This document shows positions 17,194 to 23,891 of a DNA stretch of 64,000 nt, one piece after another (position 1 is the first letter of the stretch; the number at the start of each line of letters is the position of its first letter). The DNA comes from Archangium violaceum. GTDB taxonomy: Bacteria; Myxococcota; Myxococcia; Myxococcales; Myxococcaceae. Below the pieces are notes generated by a model. That model was not told where the DNA came from and searched no databases. It saw only the letters and a list, made by a program, of their open reading frames with translations. Position numbers and translations under genes: made by a program. The stretch covers positions 6,511,501-6,575,500 of the forward strand of contig NZ_CP069338.1 in assembly GCF_016859125.1 (NCBI RefSeq). Direction: 5' to 3'.

Positions 17194-17583
17194 ATGGCCG
17201 CCAACCTGCAGAATCCCTTCCACATCCTCCTGGTCGAGGACGAGCCCGTCATCCGGGAGCTCGTGCGTTCCATGTTGAGCGACGGGGCCGTGGAGGTGGT
17301 GTGCGCCGCCAATGGCATCGAGGGCCTGAAGCTGGCCAAGAGCCGCCCCTTCCAACTCGTGCTGATGGACGTGGTGCTGCCGCAGCTCGACGGCATCTCG
17401 GTGTGCCGGATGCTCAAGAGCGATCCGGTCACCTCGAAGGTGCCGGTCTACATGCTCACGGCCAAGTCCAAGAAGTCGGACATGGAGAGCGCCACGCTGG
17501 CGGGAGCGGACGGCTACATCCAGAAGCCCTTCAAGGGCGCGGAGCTGATGGCGCTGGTGGATCGGCTGCGCACGGCGGCCTGA
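17194..17583 (+). CDS. Single-domain response regulator (CheY-like receiver)
   Basis: This 129-residue protein is a lone receiver domain. The acidic pair EDE is in ILLVEDEP (about residues 10-17), the phosphorylation site Asp is in LVLMDVVLPQLDG (about 58), Thr is in YMLTAKS (about 86) and Lys is in IQKPFKG (about 109). There is no output domain. It could act like CheY or as a phosphotransfer intermediate. No histidine kinase is nearby, so the partner cannot be named. The ATG at 17194 is chosen; a GTG three codons upstream is possible. The PilZ gene on the other strand ends 15 bp downstream. Confidence 0.9.
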   Translation: MAANLQNPFHILLVEDEPVIRELVRSMLSDGAVEVVCAANGIEGLKLAKSRPFQLVLMDVVLPQLDGISVCRMLKSDPVTSKVPVYMLTAKSKKSDMESATLAGADGYIQKPFKGAELMALVDRLRTAA

Positions 17584-17598
17584 GGGGCCGCGGCGGGC

Positions 17599-17925
17599 TC
17601 AGGGCAGGCGCGGGTGGAGGTAGCGCGCCAGCAGCAGGAAGTGATCCCAGTCCAGGTCCACGAACTCGAGCGCCACGCCGTGCGCCTCGCGGCGGACGAT
17701 GGTGCACGCGGTGGTGATGTCCCCGATGCCGGGCAGTGGGAGCGTGACGGTGAGCTGCCGCGTGGTGTCCGCGGGATGGCCGAGCAGGAACAGGCCGGCC
17801 ATGGACAGGTCGCGAGCCTTGACGAGCACGGTGCGCTCGCCGATGTGCACCTTGACCATCCAATTGGCCTCCACGCGCGGGTGGTAGCGCTCGTGGATGC
17901 GAAGGGGGCCGGTGGACGGCGTCAT
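17599..17925 (-). CDS. PilZ domain protein
   Basis: This 108-residue stand-alone PilZ domain has the RxxxR motif in ERYHPRV (about residues 12-18) and the (D/N)xSxxG motif as DLSMAGLFL (about 39-47). Both parts of the cyclic-di-GMP binding signature are therefore present. It may act as a small c-di-GMP effector on motility or secretion. It reads away from the T3SS genes and shares with them the 231-bp gap that holds the inverted repeats and the sigma-54-like element, so it could be co-regulated. Confidence 0.85.
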   Translation of the reverse strand: MTPSTGPLRIHERYHPRVEANWMVKVHIGERTVLVKARDLSMAGLFLLGHPADTTRQLTVTLPLPGIGDITTACTIVRREAHGVALEFVDLDWDHFLLLARYLHPRLP

Positions 17926-18016
17926 GGGAGCTCCTCGGGGTGCGACAGGGGGCTACGAGTCTGGAGCAGCTCCCGGAGGGCGCAACTTTTCGTCCGGGGC
18001 CCCGTCCACCCGTCCG

Positions 18017-18051
18017 TCCACGCGCGTGGATGCGCGCTCCACGGTGTGGAG
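18017..18051. promoter_or_regulatory. Two inverted repeats (candidate activator sites upstream of T3SS)
   Basis: TCCACGCGCGTGGA at 18017-18030 is a perfect 14-bp palindrome. CTCCAC-GGT-GTGGAG at 18037-18051 is a second dyad built from the same TCCAC half site. Their centres lie about 107 and 87 bp before the start predicted from the downstream sigma-54-like element, a normal distance for NtrC-type enhancer-binding proteins. Confidence 0.5.
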
Positions 18052-18103
18052 GGTTCCTCGGGAGGGGGAGCCGCCATGTGCCCGAGATGACTCCACGCGC
18101 CGG

Positions 18104-18120
18104 TTGGCACGCCGGCTGAA
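18104..18120 (+). promoter_or_regulatory. Sigma-54-like promoter element before the T3SS operon
   Basis: TTGGCACG-CCGG-CTGAA matches the -24 half of the sigma-54 consensus perfectly. At -12 it has GA where GC is expected, so it is a degenerate match. It lies 36 bp upstream of the first T3SS gene, with a good ribosome-binding site (AGGAGG) between them. The same TGGCA-N7-TGAA arrangement occurs before sctQ. Confidence 0.4.
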
Positions 18121-18156
18121 GAAGCCCCCTCGCATCTCGAGCGCAGGAGGCATCAC

Positions 18157-18612
18157 GTGGAGAACGGCAATCGGATTGGCAATCTGTCCATCACCCCCAC
18201 CGTGGCGCGGCAGACGCCGCGGAACGATTTCGGCACGGTGCTCGCGCACACGGCTCAGGAGGTGGTGAGGACGGGAGCGGGGGTGGTTGCGGCGCTGGTG
18301 CCGGGCTCGCCGATGGTGAGCGCGGCGGTGGCGAGCGTCAGCTCGGTGGTGTCGACGTCGACCTCGTCGATCCAGCGCACCGGGGCGACGGCGAGCGGCG
18401 CGGGGAGCACGGCGGGCACCACGGGGCAGGGCGACCAGTGGGATCTGCTCGCGGCCCAGAAGGAGATGCAGGCCGAGGGGGCGAAGATGAACCTGGAATA
18501 CATGGCGCTGCAGAACGACATGCAGAAGGAGAGCCGGGCGCACAACGCCATCTCCAACATCATGAAGGTCCGTCACGACTCGGCGAAGGCGGCCATCAAC
18601 AACATCCGCTAG
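18157..18612 (+). CDS. Candidate T3SS needle protein (SctF-like C-terminus)
   Basis: This 151-residue protein has a GTG start preceded by AGGAGG. The N-terminal 90 residues are Ser/Thr/Ala/Gly-rich and of low complexity. The last 50 are helical. The C-terminus contains SNxxKVxxDxxxAxIxNxR, which aligns without gaps to the end of PrgI/MxiH-type needle subunits at about half of the positions, as I remember those sequences. Needle subunits are usually about 80 residues, so this one has a long N-terminal extension. It is encoded directly before sctI, a common place for the needle gene. It could instead be a filament or chaperone-like protein. Confidence 0.5.
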   Translation: MENGNRIGNLSITPTVARQTPRNDFGTVLAHTAQEVVRTGAGVVAALVPGSPMVSAAVASVSSVVSTSTSSIQRTGATASGAGSTAGTTGQGDQWDLLAAQKEMQAEGAKMNLEYMALQNDMQKESRAHNAISNIMKVRHDSAKAAINNIR

Positions 18613-18621
18613 GGGCGCGCC

Positions 18622-19122
18622 ATGGCCATCGACAAGGTGGGGGCGATTGGCGGGGCGGGAGCGACGCCCGCGCTGGATCCCTCGGGGAAGGCGGATTTCG
18701 GCAAGGTGCTGGAGGGGGTGAAGGCGCCGGCGAGGCGGCTGGGGCCCCAGGTGGCGACCGAGGGGGCTCCGTCGCCGGCTGCCCCCCCGGAGCGGACGGA
18801 GGCCGCGCGCGGGACGTGCACGGCGGAGGGAGTGGGGAAGGCTCCGGCGGGGACCTCGGAGGTCCAGGCCGGGGGGCGGGTGGATTCGGTGCGGGCCGCG
18901 CGGTCTCAGCAGGCGGTGCAGGTGCTGGACCGGGTGAGCGAGGCGCAGAAGCGGTTGGATCGCGTCCTGGAACTGGCCGAGTCCGGCAGGTCGTTCTCGC
19001 CGACCGAGCTGATCGCCCTCCAGGCCCACGTGTACCGGGCGAGCCAGGAGCTCGATCTCGCCGGCAAGGTCGTCGAGAAGGCGACCGGCGGCGTCAAGCA
19101 GGTACTGCAGACCCAGGTGTGA
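18622..19122 (+). CDS. sctI: T3SS inner rod protein SctI
   Basis: This is a 166-residue protein. The N-terminal 90 residues are Ala/Gly/Pro-rich. The C-terminal 60 residues are helical and contain FSPTELIALQAHVYRASQ followed by DLAGKVVEKATGGVKQ and a final LQTQV. This is the conserved end of the YscI/HrpB inner rod family. Inner rod subunits line the start of the export conduit and set the switch to needle assembly. It begins 9 bp after the needle candidate and ends 10 bp before sctJ, so it belongs to the same operon. Confidence 0.85.
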   Translation: MAIDKVGAIGGAGATPALDPSGKADFGKVLEGVKAPARRLGPQVATEGAPSPAAPPERTEAARGTCTAEGVGKAPAGTSEVQAGGRVDSVRAARSQQAVQVLDRVSEAQKRLDRVLELAESGRSFSPTELIALQAHVYRASQELDLAGKVVEKATGGVKQVLQTQV

Positions 19123-19132
19123 GGAGTTGCCC

Positions 19133-19927
19133 ATGTTCTTCAGACGCTGTCTCTTCCTGCTGCTCCTGTGCGCCGCGGGGTGCCGGGAGCGCATCCAGCA
19201 CGGCCTGGACGAGCGCCAGGCCAACGAGCTGCAGACGGTGCTCGTCGAGCGGGGGCTCGACGCGCGCAAGGTGCCCGAGACGGGCAAGAAGCCCACGTGG
19301 GCCATCGAGGTGACGGAGGAGCAGTCCTCGGACGCGGTGCGGATCCTCGCCGAGCTGGGGCTGCCTCGCCCCGTGCAGGACGAGGGCTGTGACGTCTTCG
19401 GTGGGGGCGGGCTGGTGAGGACGCCGGTGGAAGAGCAGCTCTGCCGGGGGCGGGTGATGGAGCGGGGCCTGGAGAAGACGCTGCAGACGGTGGAGGGCGT
19501 CATCCTCGCGCGCGTGCACCTGGTGGTGCCACCGCCACCGAGGCCCGGACAGCAGCCGGTACCAGCGAAGGCCTCGGCGATGTTGCGCGTGGCACCCGGC
19601 TACGCGGACACCCTCAAGGGCACCCGGGAGATGCTGCGCGCGCTCATCGCGGGAGGCGTGGAGGGACTCTCCCCCGAGGGGGTGTCGCTCATGGTGGACG
19701 AGGTGTCCACGCGGGTGGTGGCGCCCACGCGGGGAGTGTCTCCGCTGACACGGCTGCGGGTGTTGCTGGCGATCCTGTCCCTGGCCGTCACGGGGCTGTC
19801 CGTGGGGCTGATCCTGGTGACGCTGCGCCTGCGGCACCATCGTGCCAGGGCGGAAGCGAAGCCCGTGCTTCCGCCTGCGCCCGCGCGACCCGTGGTGACG
19901 CCCGGGGCCGCGCGCAAGGTGGCGTGA
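19133..19927 (+). CDS. sctJ: T3SS inner membrane ring lipoprotein SctJ
   Basis: This 264-residue protein has a lipoprotein signal with a Cys in LLLCAAGC near residue 16. Two ring-building motif regions follow: NELQTVLVERGLDARKV (about 30-50) and VEGVILARVHLVVPPPP (about 120-140). A membrane helix at about 204-226 and an Ala/Pro-rich cytoplasmic tail complete it. This is the YscJ/PrgK/HrcJ layout and is homologous to the centre of FliF. A lipidated SctJ marks this as a non-flagellar system. The ATG at 19133 is preferred over a TTG two codons upstream. Confidence 0.92.
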   Translation: MFFRRCLFLLLLCAAGCRERIQHGLDERQANELQTVLVERGLDARKVPETGKKPTWAIEVTEEQSSDAVRILAELGLPRPVQDEGCDVFGGGGLVRTPVEEQLCRGRVMERGLEKTLQTVEGVILARVHLVVPPPPRPGQQPVPAKASAMLRVAPGYADTLKGTREMLRALIAGGVEGLSPEGVSLMVDEVSTRVVAPTRGVSPLTRLRVLLAILSLAVTGLSVGLILVTLRLRHHRARAEAKPVLPPAPARPVVTPGAARKVA

Positions 19928-19947
19928 GCCTCGAAGGAAGGTGAGTC

Positions 19948-20463
19948 ATGGAGGCGACGCGCATCGAGCGTCCTGGAGCGAGGACTCCGGGACCAGAGCA
20001 GACAGTGGCCAGCCGGGCACCCGGGAATCCGTTGCCCGAGCCCTGGAAGAAGCCCCCGGGTCCGGCGCCGGTGAAGTCTCCGCCTCCGGCTTTGCTCTCC
20101 CTGGAGCGGCTCGCGTTGGTGGCACTGGTCTTCGGGCGGGAGCGGGCGGCAGCACTGCTCGATGGGTTGAGCGGGCCGGAGGCACGGCAGGCGAAGAACC
20201 ACCTGGCCGGGTTCGCCGCGCTCTCGTCGGCGAGGCGACAGGCCCGGGTTGCGGTGGAGTTCGGAGTGAGGCCGGATGCCGCGGCGCGGCTGCGGGGCGT
20301 CATGGAGGCGGCTCCGGAGGTATTGCGGCGGGAGATCTTCCGGAGGCTACCGCCCTACCACCGCAGTCTCTTTCCGGAGCGTCAGCTGGAGCCACCTGAC
20401 GCGGCGGCCACTCCGGCGGTGTGTTCGCTGGCCGAGCGGCTCATCCGCGAAGCCACGCGCTGA
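19948..20463 (+). CDS. T3SS-associated protein resembling the FliG N-terminal domain
   Basis: This 171-residue protein has no clear family name. After a Pro-rich leader of about 48 residues comes LERLALVALVFGRERAAALL, then about 35 helical residues ending RQARVAVEFG. The spacing of hydrophobic, Gly, Glu and Ala residues matches the FliG N-terminal domain, whose pattern is roughly KAAILLLALGEEAAAEVL and ends in VLEEF. FliG-N binds the FliF tail. This gene lies between sctJ (the FliF relative) and sctQ (the FliN/FliM relative), which is where such an adaptor would be expected. SctK, an adaptor of other T3SSs, is the alternative. The assignment is by eye only. Confidence 0.6.
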   Translation: MEATRIERPGARTPGPEQTVASRAPGNPLPEPWKKPPGPAPVKSPPPALLSLERLALVALVFGRERAAALLDGLSGPEARQAKNHLAGFAALSSARRQARVAVEFGVRPDAAARLRGVMEAAPEVLRREIFRRLPPYHRSLFPERQLEPPDAAATPAVCSLAERLIREATR

Positions 20464-20526
20464 GACCCCTGTTCCGATTCGGGACGCCCCCTGACCTTCA
20501 ACCCCTCGTTTTCGCATGCGCGGCCT

Positions 20527-20543
20527 CTGGCATTGGCCGTGAA
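20527..20543 (+). promoter_or_regulatory. Second TGGCA-N7-TGAA element, before sctQ
   Basis: CTGGCATTGGCCGTGAA lies 32 bp before the sctQ start in the longest gap of the operon (112 bp). It shares the TGGCA-N7-TGAA spacing with the element before the first T3SS gene. It is a poor sigma-54 match on its own, and the similarity may be chance. Confidence 0.25.
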
Positions 20544-20575
20544 CAGGAGCGGCTCGTCCGCGCCACGGAGCAACC

Positions 20576-21730
20576 ATGCAGAGTCCTCTCGGAGATTCCT
20601 CCCAGTCCACGATGTTGAAGCCAATGGGGCTGCGCCGGCTCGGTACCCGCCGGTTGTCTCGAGCCCACGTGGCACTGAATGAACGCCCCCAGGTGGCGCG
20701 GCTCGCGAGGCAGGCGCTCGCTGTGGTGTGTGAAGCACTCGGACGGGAGTTGGGGTGTGTCGTCCGGGCGGAGGCCCGGTTGCTGGAGGCGGTGGTGATG
20801 CCGGCGACGGGGCTGGCGCATACGGCGGCCTTCGCCCTGGTGGACCTGTCGGCGAGAGGCGGGACGGCGGTGCTGGAACTGGAGCCGCCGTTGCTCTTCG
20901 CCGCGCTGGAGCGCCTGGCGGGGGCGGGGACGAAGCCCGGTCCCATCACGGACCTGACTCGTCTGGAGGAAGCCTCCTTCGCCTTTCTGGGCCTGTCGGC
21001 GCTGTACGCACTGCGTGAGCAGGAGGAGCTACGACGGAGATTCGGCCCGCGCCTCACCGGAGTGACGATGCAGCGCACGGAGGCGCTGGCGCGTCTCGAT
21101 GCCCGGCAGCGCCACCTGGGCGTGGAGCTGACGGTGACGGTGGGGCAGACGACCGCGGGTGGGCGGCTGGTGCTTCCCTCGGTGGTGCTCGAAGGGGTGC
21201 TGAAGGAATTCCCGGCGGATGGTGACGCGGAGATCGCTCCCGAGGTGCTGGCGGCTCGGCTGCGGGCCCGCTGCTTCATGGGGTGCACGTCGTTGTCGCG
21301 CGAGGCGCTGGCGTCGCTCGGGCAGGGGGACGTCGTCTTGTTCGAGGGGCTGCGCTGGGGAGGCACGCAGCCGTTGGGCTCCGGGCGCCTGGTCCTGCGC
21401 GGCTTCGAGTTGATGGGTGACTTCACCCCCGAGGGTTTCTCGTTGAACCGCGCGCACAGGCGCGGACTTCTCCAGGAGTCGGACATGGTGACCGTGGTCG
21501 AGCGAAGCGAGGGGATGCCCCCGCTGCCAGTGGAAGTGGAAATCGAGCTGACGCGGCTGATGCTGCCGCTGTCCGAGTTGGCGGGGCTCAAGCCGGGGGC
21601 GCTGCTGCCGTTGCGCATCAACGCGAGCGAGCCGGTGCTGCTGCGCGTGGGGGACCGGGTGGTGGCGCGGGCGGAGCTCGTGGATATCGAGGGAGAGGTG
21701 GGGGCCCGCATCCTCACCCTCATGCCGTGA
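20576..21730 (+). CDS. sctQ: T3SS cytoplasmic ring protein SctQ (SpoA/FliN-FliM family)
   Basis: This is a 384-residue protein. A first SpoA-like segment lies at about 225-295 (LGQGDVVLFEG, then PLGSGRLVLRGFE). A complete C-terminal SpoA domain lies at about 318-380 (LTRLMLPLSELAGLKPGALL, then RVGDRVVARAELVDIEG). This two-SpoA layout is that of SctQ (YscQ/HrcQ), which forms the sorting platform below the export gate and is homologous to FliM/FliN. The N-terminal 220 residues are divergent, as usual. It shares a GTGA overlap with the FliO-like gene. Confidence 0.9.
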   Translation: MQSPLGDSSQSTMLKPMGLRRLGTRRLSRAHVALNERPQVARLARQALAVVCEALGRELGCVVRAEARLLEAVVMPATGLAHTAAFALVDLSARGGTAVLELEPPLLFAALERLAGAGTKPGPITDLTRLEEASFAFLGLSALYALREQEELRRRFGPRLTGVTMQRTEALARLDARQRHLGVELTVTVGQTTAGGRLVLPSVVLEGVLKEFPADGDAEIAPEVLAARLRARCFMGCTSLSREALASLGQGDVVLFEGLRWGGTQPLGSGRLVLRGFELMGDFTPEGFSLNRAHRRGLLQESDMVTVVERSEGMPPLPVEVEIELTRLMLPLSELAGLKPGALLPLRINASEPVLLRVGDRVVARAELVDIEGEVGARILTLMP

Positions 21731-22104
21731 GCGCTCCGATGAAGACCTCGTTCGATTCCGTGTCTCCGCGGGCCCGGATGCTCCTGGCGCTCACGCTCGT
21801 CCTCGGGCTGGCGGCGCTGGCCCCGCTGGGTGGGGCCTCGGCGGCCTCGGTGGCCCGGGGGCTGCTGGGCGCCGCGGCCCTGGGGGGCCTGGGCTGGTGG
21901 CTCGTGCGCCGTGGCCGGGCCGAGCACCGGTTCTCGCTCACCGAGCGCATGCGGGTGGTGTCCCGGACAGGCCTCTCCCAGCGCTGTGGACTGGCGCTGG
22001 TGGAGGTGGATGGAAGCCGGTACCTCGTGGCCTTCGGAGACTCCTTCGCGGAGGTCCGCCGGGTGCACACACCCGTGCGATGCGAGAAGGAGACCGGGTC
22101 ATGA
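21727..22104 (+). CDS. FliO-like membrane protein in the T3SS operon
   Basis: This 125-residue protein has a hydrophobic N-terminus with two closely spaced membrane segments (about residues 17-58). A small cytoplasmic domain follows with LTERMRVVSRTGLSQRCGLALV and a final strand YLVAFGDSFAEV. This is the FliO layout: a membrane segment, then RLxVVERxxLG, then LVEVDGxxLLLGV. FliO helps assemble FliP in flagella and is normally absent from non-flagellar T3SS. It lies directly before sctR (the FliP relative) with GTGA and ATGA overlaps, the same place fliO takes in flagellar operons. Confidence 0.75.
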   Translation: MSAPMKTSFDSVSPRARMLLALTLVLGLAALAPLGGASAASVARGLLGAAALGGLGWWLVRRGRAEHRFSLTERMRVVSRTGLSQRCGLALVEVDGSRYLVAFGDSFAEVRRVHTPVRCEKETGS

Positions 22105-22826
22105 GCCGCGCGGTGCTCGTGCCAGGCGTCCTCGTTCCGGGGTTGGCGTCGGCGGCGGAGATGTCGTTCTCGCAGCTGTCCTTCGCGGGCAGCCCGCTGT
22201 CGATGATGGGCATGCTGGCGGTGATGTCGCTGCTGCCCTTCGCGGTGCTGATGCTGACCAGCTTCTCGAAGATCGCCGTGGTGCTGTCGCTGGCACGCTC
22301 GGCGATGGGAACACAGCAGGCGCCGCCCACCATCGTGCTCACCGGGCTCGCCGCGGTGCTGACGGGCCACATCATGGCTCCGGTGATGGAGCGCATGTAT
22401 GACGCGGGGCAGGCCGTCTACCAGGACGTCGGCTCCGGTGCGCAGATCCTCGGCGCCGCGGGCGAGGTGACCGAACCGCTGCGTGTCTTCCTGGTGAAGC
22501 ATGGCAGCCCGGAGGAGAGGGCCCGCTTCATGGAGCTGGCGCGAGAGCTGCGGCCACCCGAGGAAGCCGAGCAGGTCCACGAGGACGATCTCTTCGTGGT
22601 CATTCCGGCCTTCGTCATCACCGAGCTGAAGGAGGCCTTCCAGATTGGCTTCCTCGTCTTCCTCCCGTTCCTGGTGTTGGACATGGTCATCGCCAACGTG
22701 CTGCTCGCGCTCGGGATGCAATCCCTGTCACCGAGCCAGGTGAGCCTGCCCTTCAAGATCCTCCTCTTCGTCGCCGTGGATGGCTGGGCGCTGCTCGCGC
22801 GCGGCCTGATCCTCGGCTACCGGTGA
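22101..22826 (+). CDS. sctR: T3SS export gate protein SctR (FliP family)
   Basis: This 241-residue protein has helices with LLPFAVLMLTSFSKIAVVLS near residue 45 and a central polar loop. FVIPAFVITELKEAFQIGF appears at about 167-185, and FLVLDMVIANVLLALGM follows. These are the FliP/SctR signatures. Five SctR subunits form the base of the export gate with SctS and SctT. The N-terminus has a cleavable-looking signal (ending in ASAAE), as in flagellar FliP. The start ATG overlaps the stop of the FliO-like gene. SctS follows after 4 bp. Confidence 0.95.
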   Translation: MSRAVLVPGVLVPGLASAAEMSFSQLSFAGSPLSMMGMLAVMSLLPFAVLMLTSFSKIAVVLSLARSAMGTQQAPPTIVLTGLAAVLTGHIMAPVMERMYDAGQAVYQDVGSGAQILGAAGEVTEPLRVFLVKHGSPEERARFMELARELRPPEEAEQVHEDDLFVVIPAFVITELKEAFQIGFLVFLPFLVLDMVIANVLLALGMQSLSPSQVSLPFKILLFVAVDGWALLARGLILGYR

Positions 22827-22830
22827 TGCC

Positions 22831-23100
22831 ATGAGCCAGGACGTCCTGCTCTTGCTCGGCCGCGAGGCGCTGCTGCTGATGGTCCTCGCGTCCCTGCCAC
22901 CCATCGGGGCGAGCCTGGTGGTGGGGTTCCTGATGAGCCTCTTCCAGGCGACCACACAGCTCCAGGAGAGCACCCTCACGGTGGTGCCCAAGCTGTGCGC
23001 GGCGGTGCTGGCGCTGGTGGTTGCCGGGCCATGGATCGCCGGTCAGCTCACCCTCTTCGCACATCAGGTCCTGACGGTCATCGCGGAGGTGGGCGGGTGA
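22831..23100 (+). CDS. sctS: T3SS export gate protein SctS (FliQ family)
   Basis: This 89-residue protein has two long membrane helices, a normal FliQ/SctS length. Motifs SLPPIGASLVVGFLMSLFQA and TQLQESTLTVVPK match the family, the latter being the conserved cytoplasmic loop that helps close the gate. It sits between sctR and sctT and overlaps sctT by GTGA. Confidence 0.95.
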   Translation: MSQDVLLLLGREALLLMVLASLPPIGASLVVGFLMSLFQATTQLQESTLTVVPKLCAAVLALVVAGPWIAGQLTLFAHQVLTVIAEVGG

Positions 23101-23891
23101 ACCTCGAGCTCCTTCGTGCCCAGCTCGACTCGTTGGGGCCGAGCGTGGTGGCGGTGGCGTTGTGCGCCGCGCGCCTGCTGCCGGTGGCCTTCCTGTGCCC
23201 GCTGCTGGGGGGACAGGCGGCTCCGACGACGGTGAAGCTCGCCCTGGTGCTGAGCCTCGCGCTCTTCCTGCACCACGTGGCGGGAGTGTCCCTGCCGGCG
23301 CCGGTGGAGACGCCGATGCAGCTGGCCGCGTTGGCGATGAAGGAGCTCTCCTACGGCACGTCCGTGGGGCTGGTGGCGGCACTACCCTTCGACGCGGCGC
23401 GGATGGGGGGGCGCTTCATCGACCTCTTCCGAGGCACTTCGGCGGAGGCGAGCCTTCCCGTGACCGGGACGCGCGAGTCGGCCACGGGGGATGCGCTCTA
23501 CCCGCTTCTCGTCGGGCTGGTGGTAACGGGAGGGCTCATGCCCGTCGTCCTCGCGGGGTTGGTGCGTGGCTTCGGATGGGTGCGGCTCGGCGCCTACGTG
23601 CCCACCGAAATGGCGGTGATGCATGTGGTGGGACTCGCTGGAGGCGCGATGGCCACGGGGCTCGCGGTGGGCGCGCCTGTCGCCGCCGCGGTGATGGCCG
23701 TGGACTGCCTGCTGGGAATGGTGTCGCGCGCCGCGCCCCAGGTGAACCTCCAGGAGGTGGGCGCGCCGCTGCGCATCCTCGCGGGGGGCGCATTGCTGTG
23801 GCTCGCGGTGGGCCTCCTCTGTGAGCGGCTGCTCGCGGGCTTCCTCTCCGTGGAGGGCGGGCTGTTCCGGCTCGGAGAGGTGGCTCGGTGA
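23097..23891 (+). CDS. sctT: T3SS export gate protein SctT (FliR family)
   Basis: This 264-residue protein has six to eight hydrophobic segments. LPVAFLCPLLGGQAAPTTVK near residue 22, ALPFDAARMGGRFIDLFRGT near 97 and VNLQEVGAPLRILAG near 215 match FliR/SctT. One subunit completes the SctR-S-T gate. A longer frame starts upstream, but the GTG at 23097 gives the GTGA overlap seen elsewhere in the operon and a full-length protein. Confidence 0.93.
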   Translation: MNLELLRAQLDSLGPSVVAVALCAARLLPVAFLCPLLGGQAAPTTVKLALVLSLALFLHHVAGVSLPAPVETPMQLAALAMKELSYGTSVGLVAALPFDAARMGGRFIDLFRGTSAEASLPVTGTRESATGDALYPLLVGLVVTGGLMPVVLAGLVRGFGWVRLGAYVPTEMAVMHVVGLAGGAMATGLAVGAPVAAAVMAVDCLLGMVSRAAPQVNLQEVGAPLRILAGGALLWLAVGLLCERLLAGFLSVEGGLFRLGEVAR

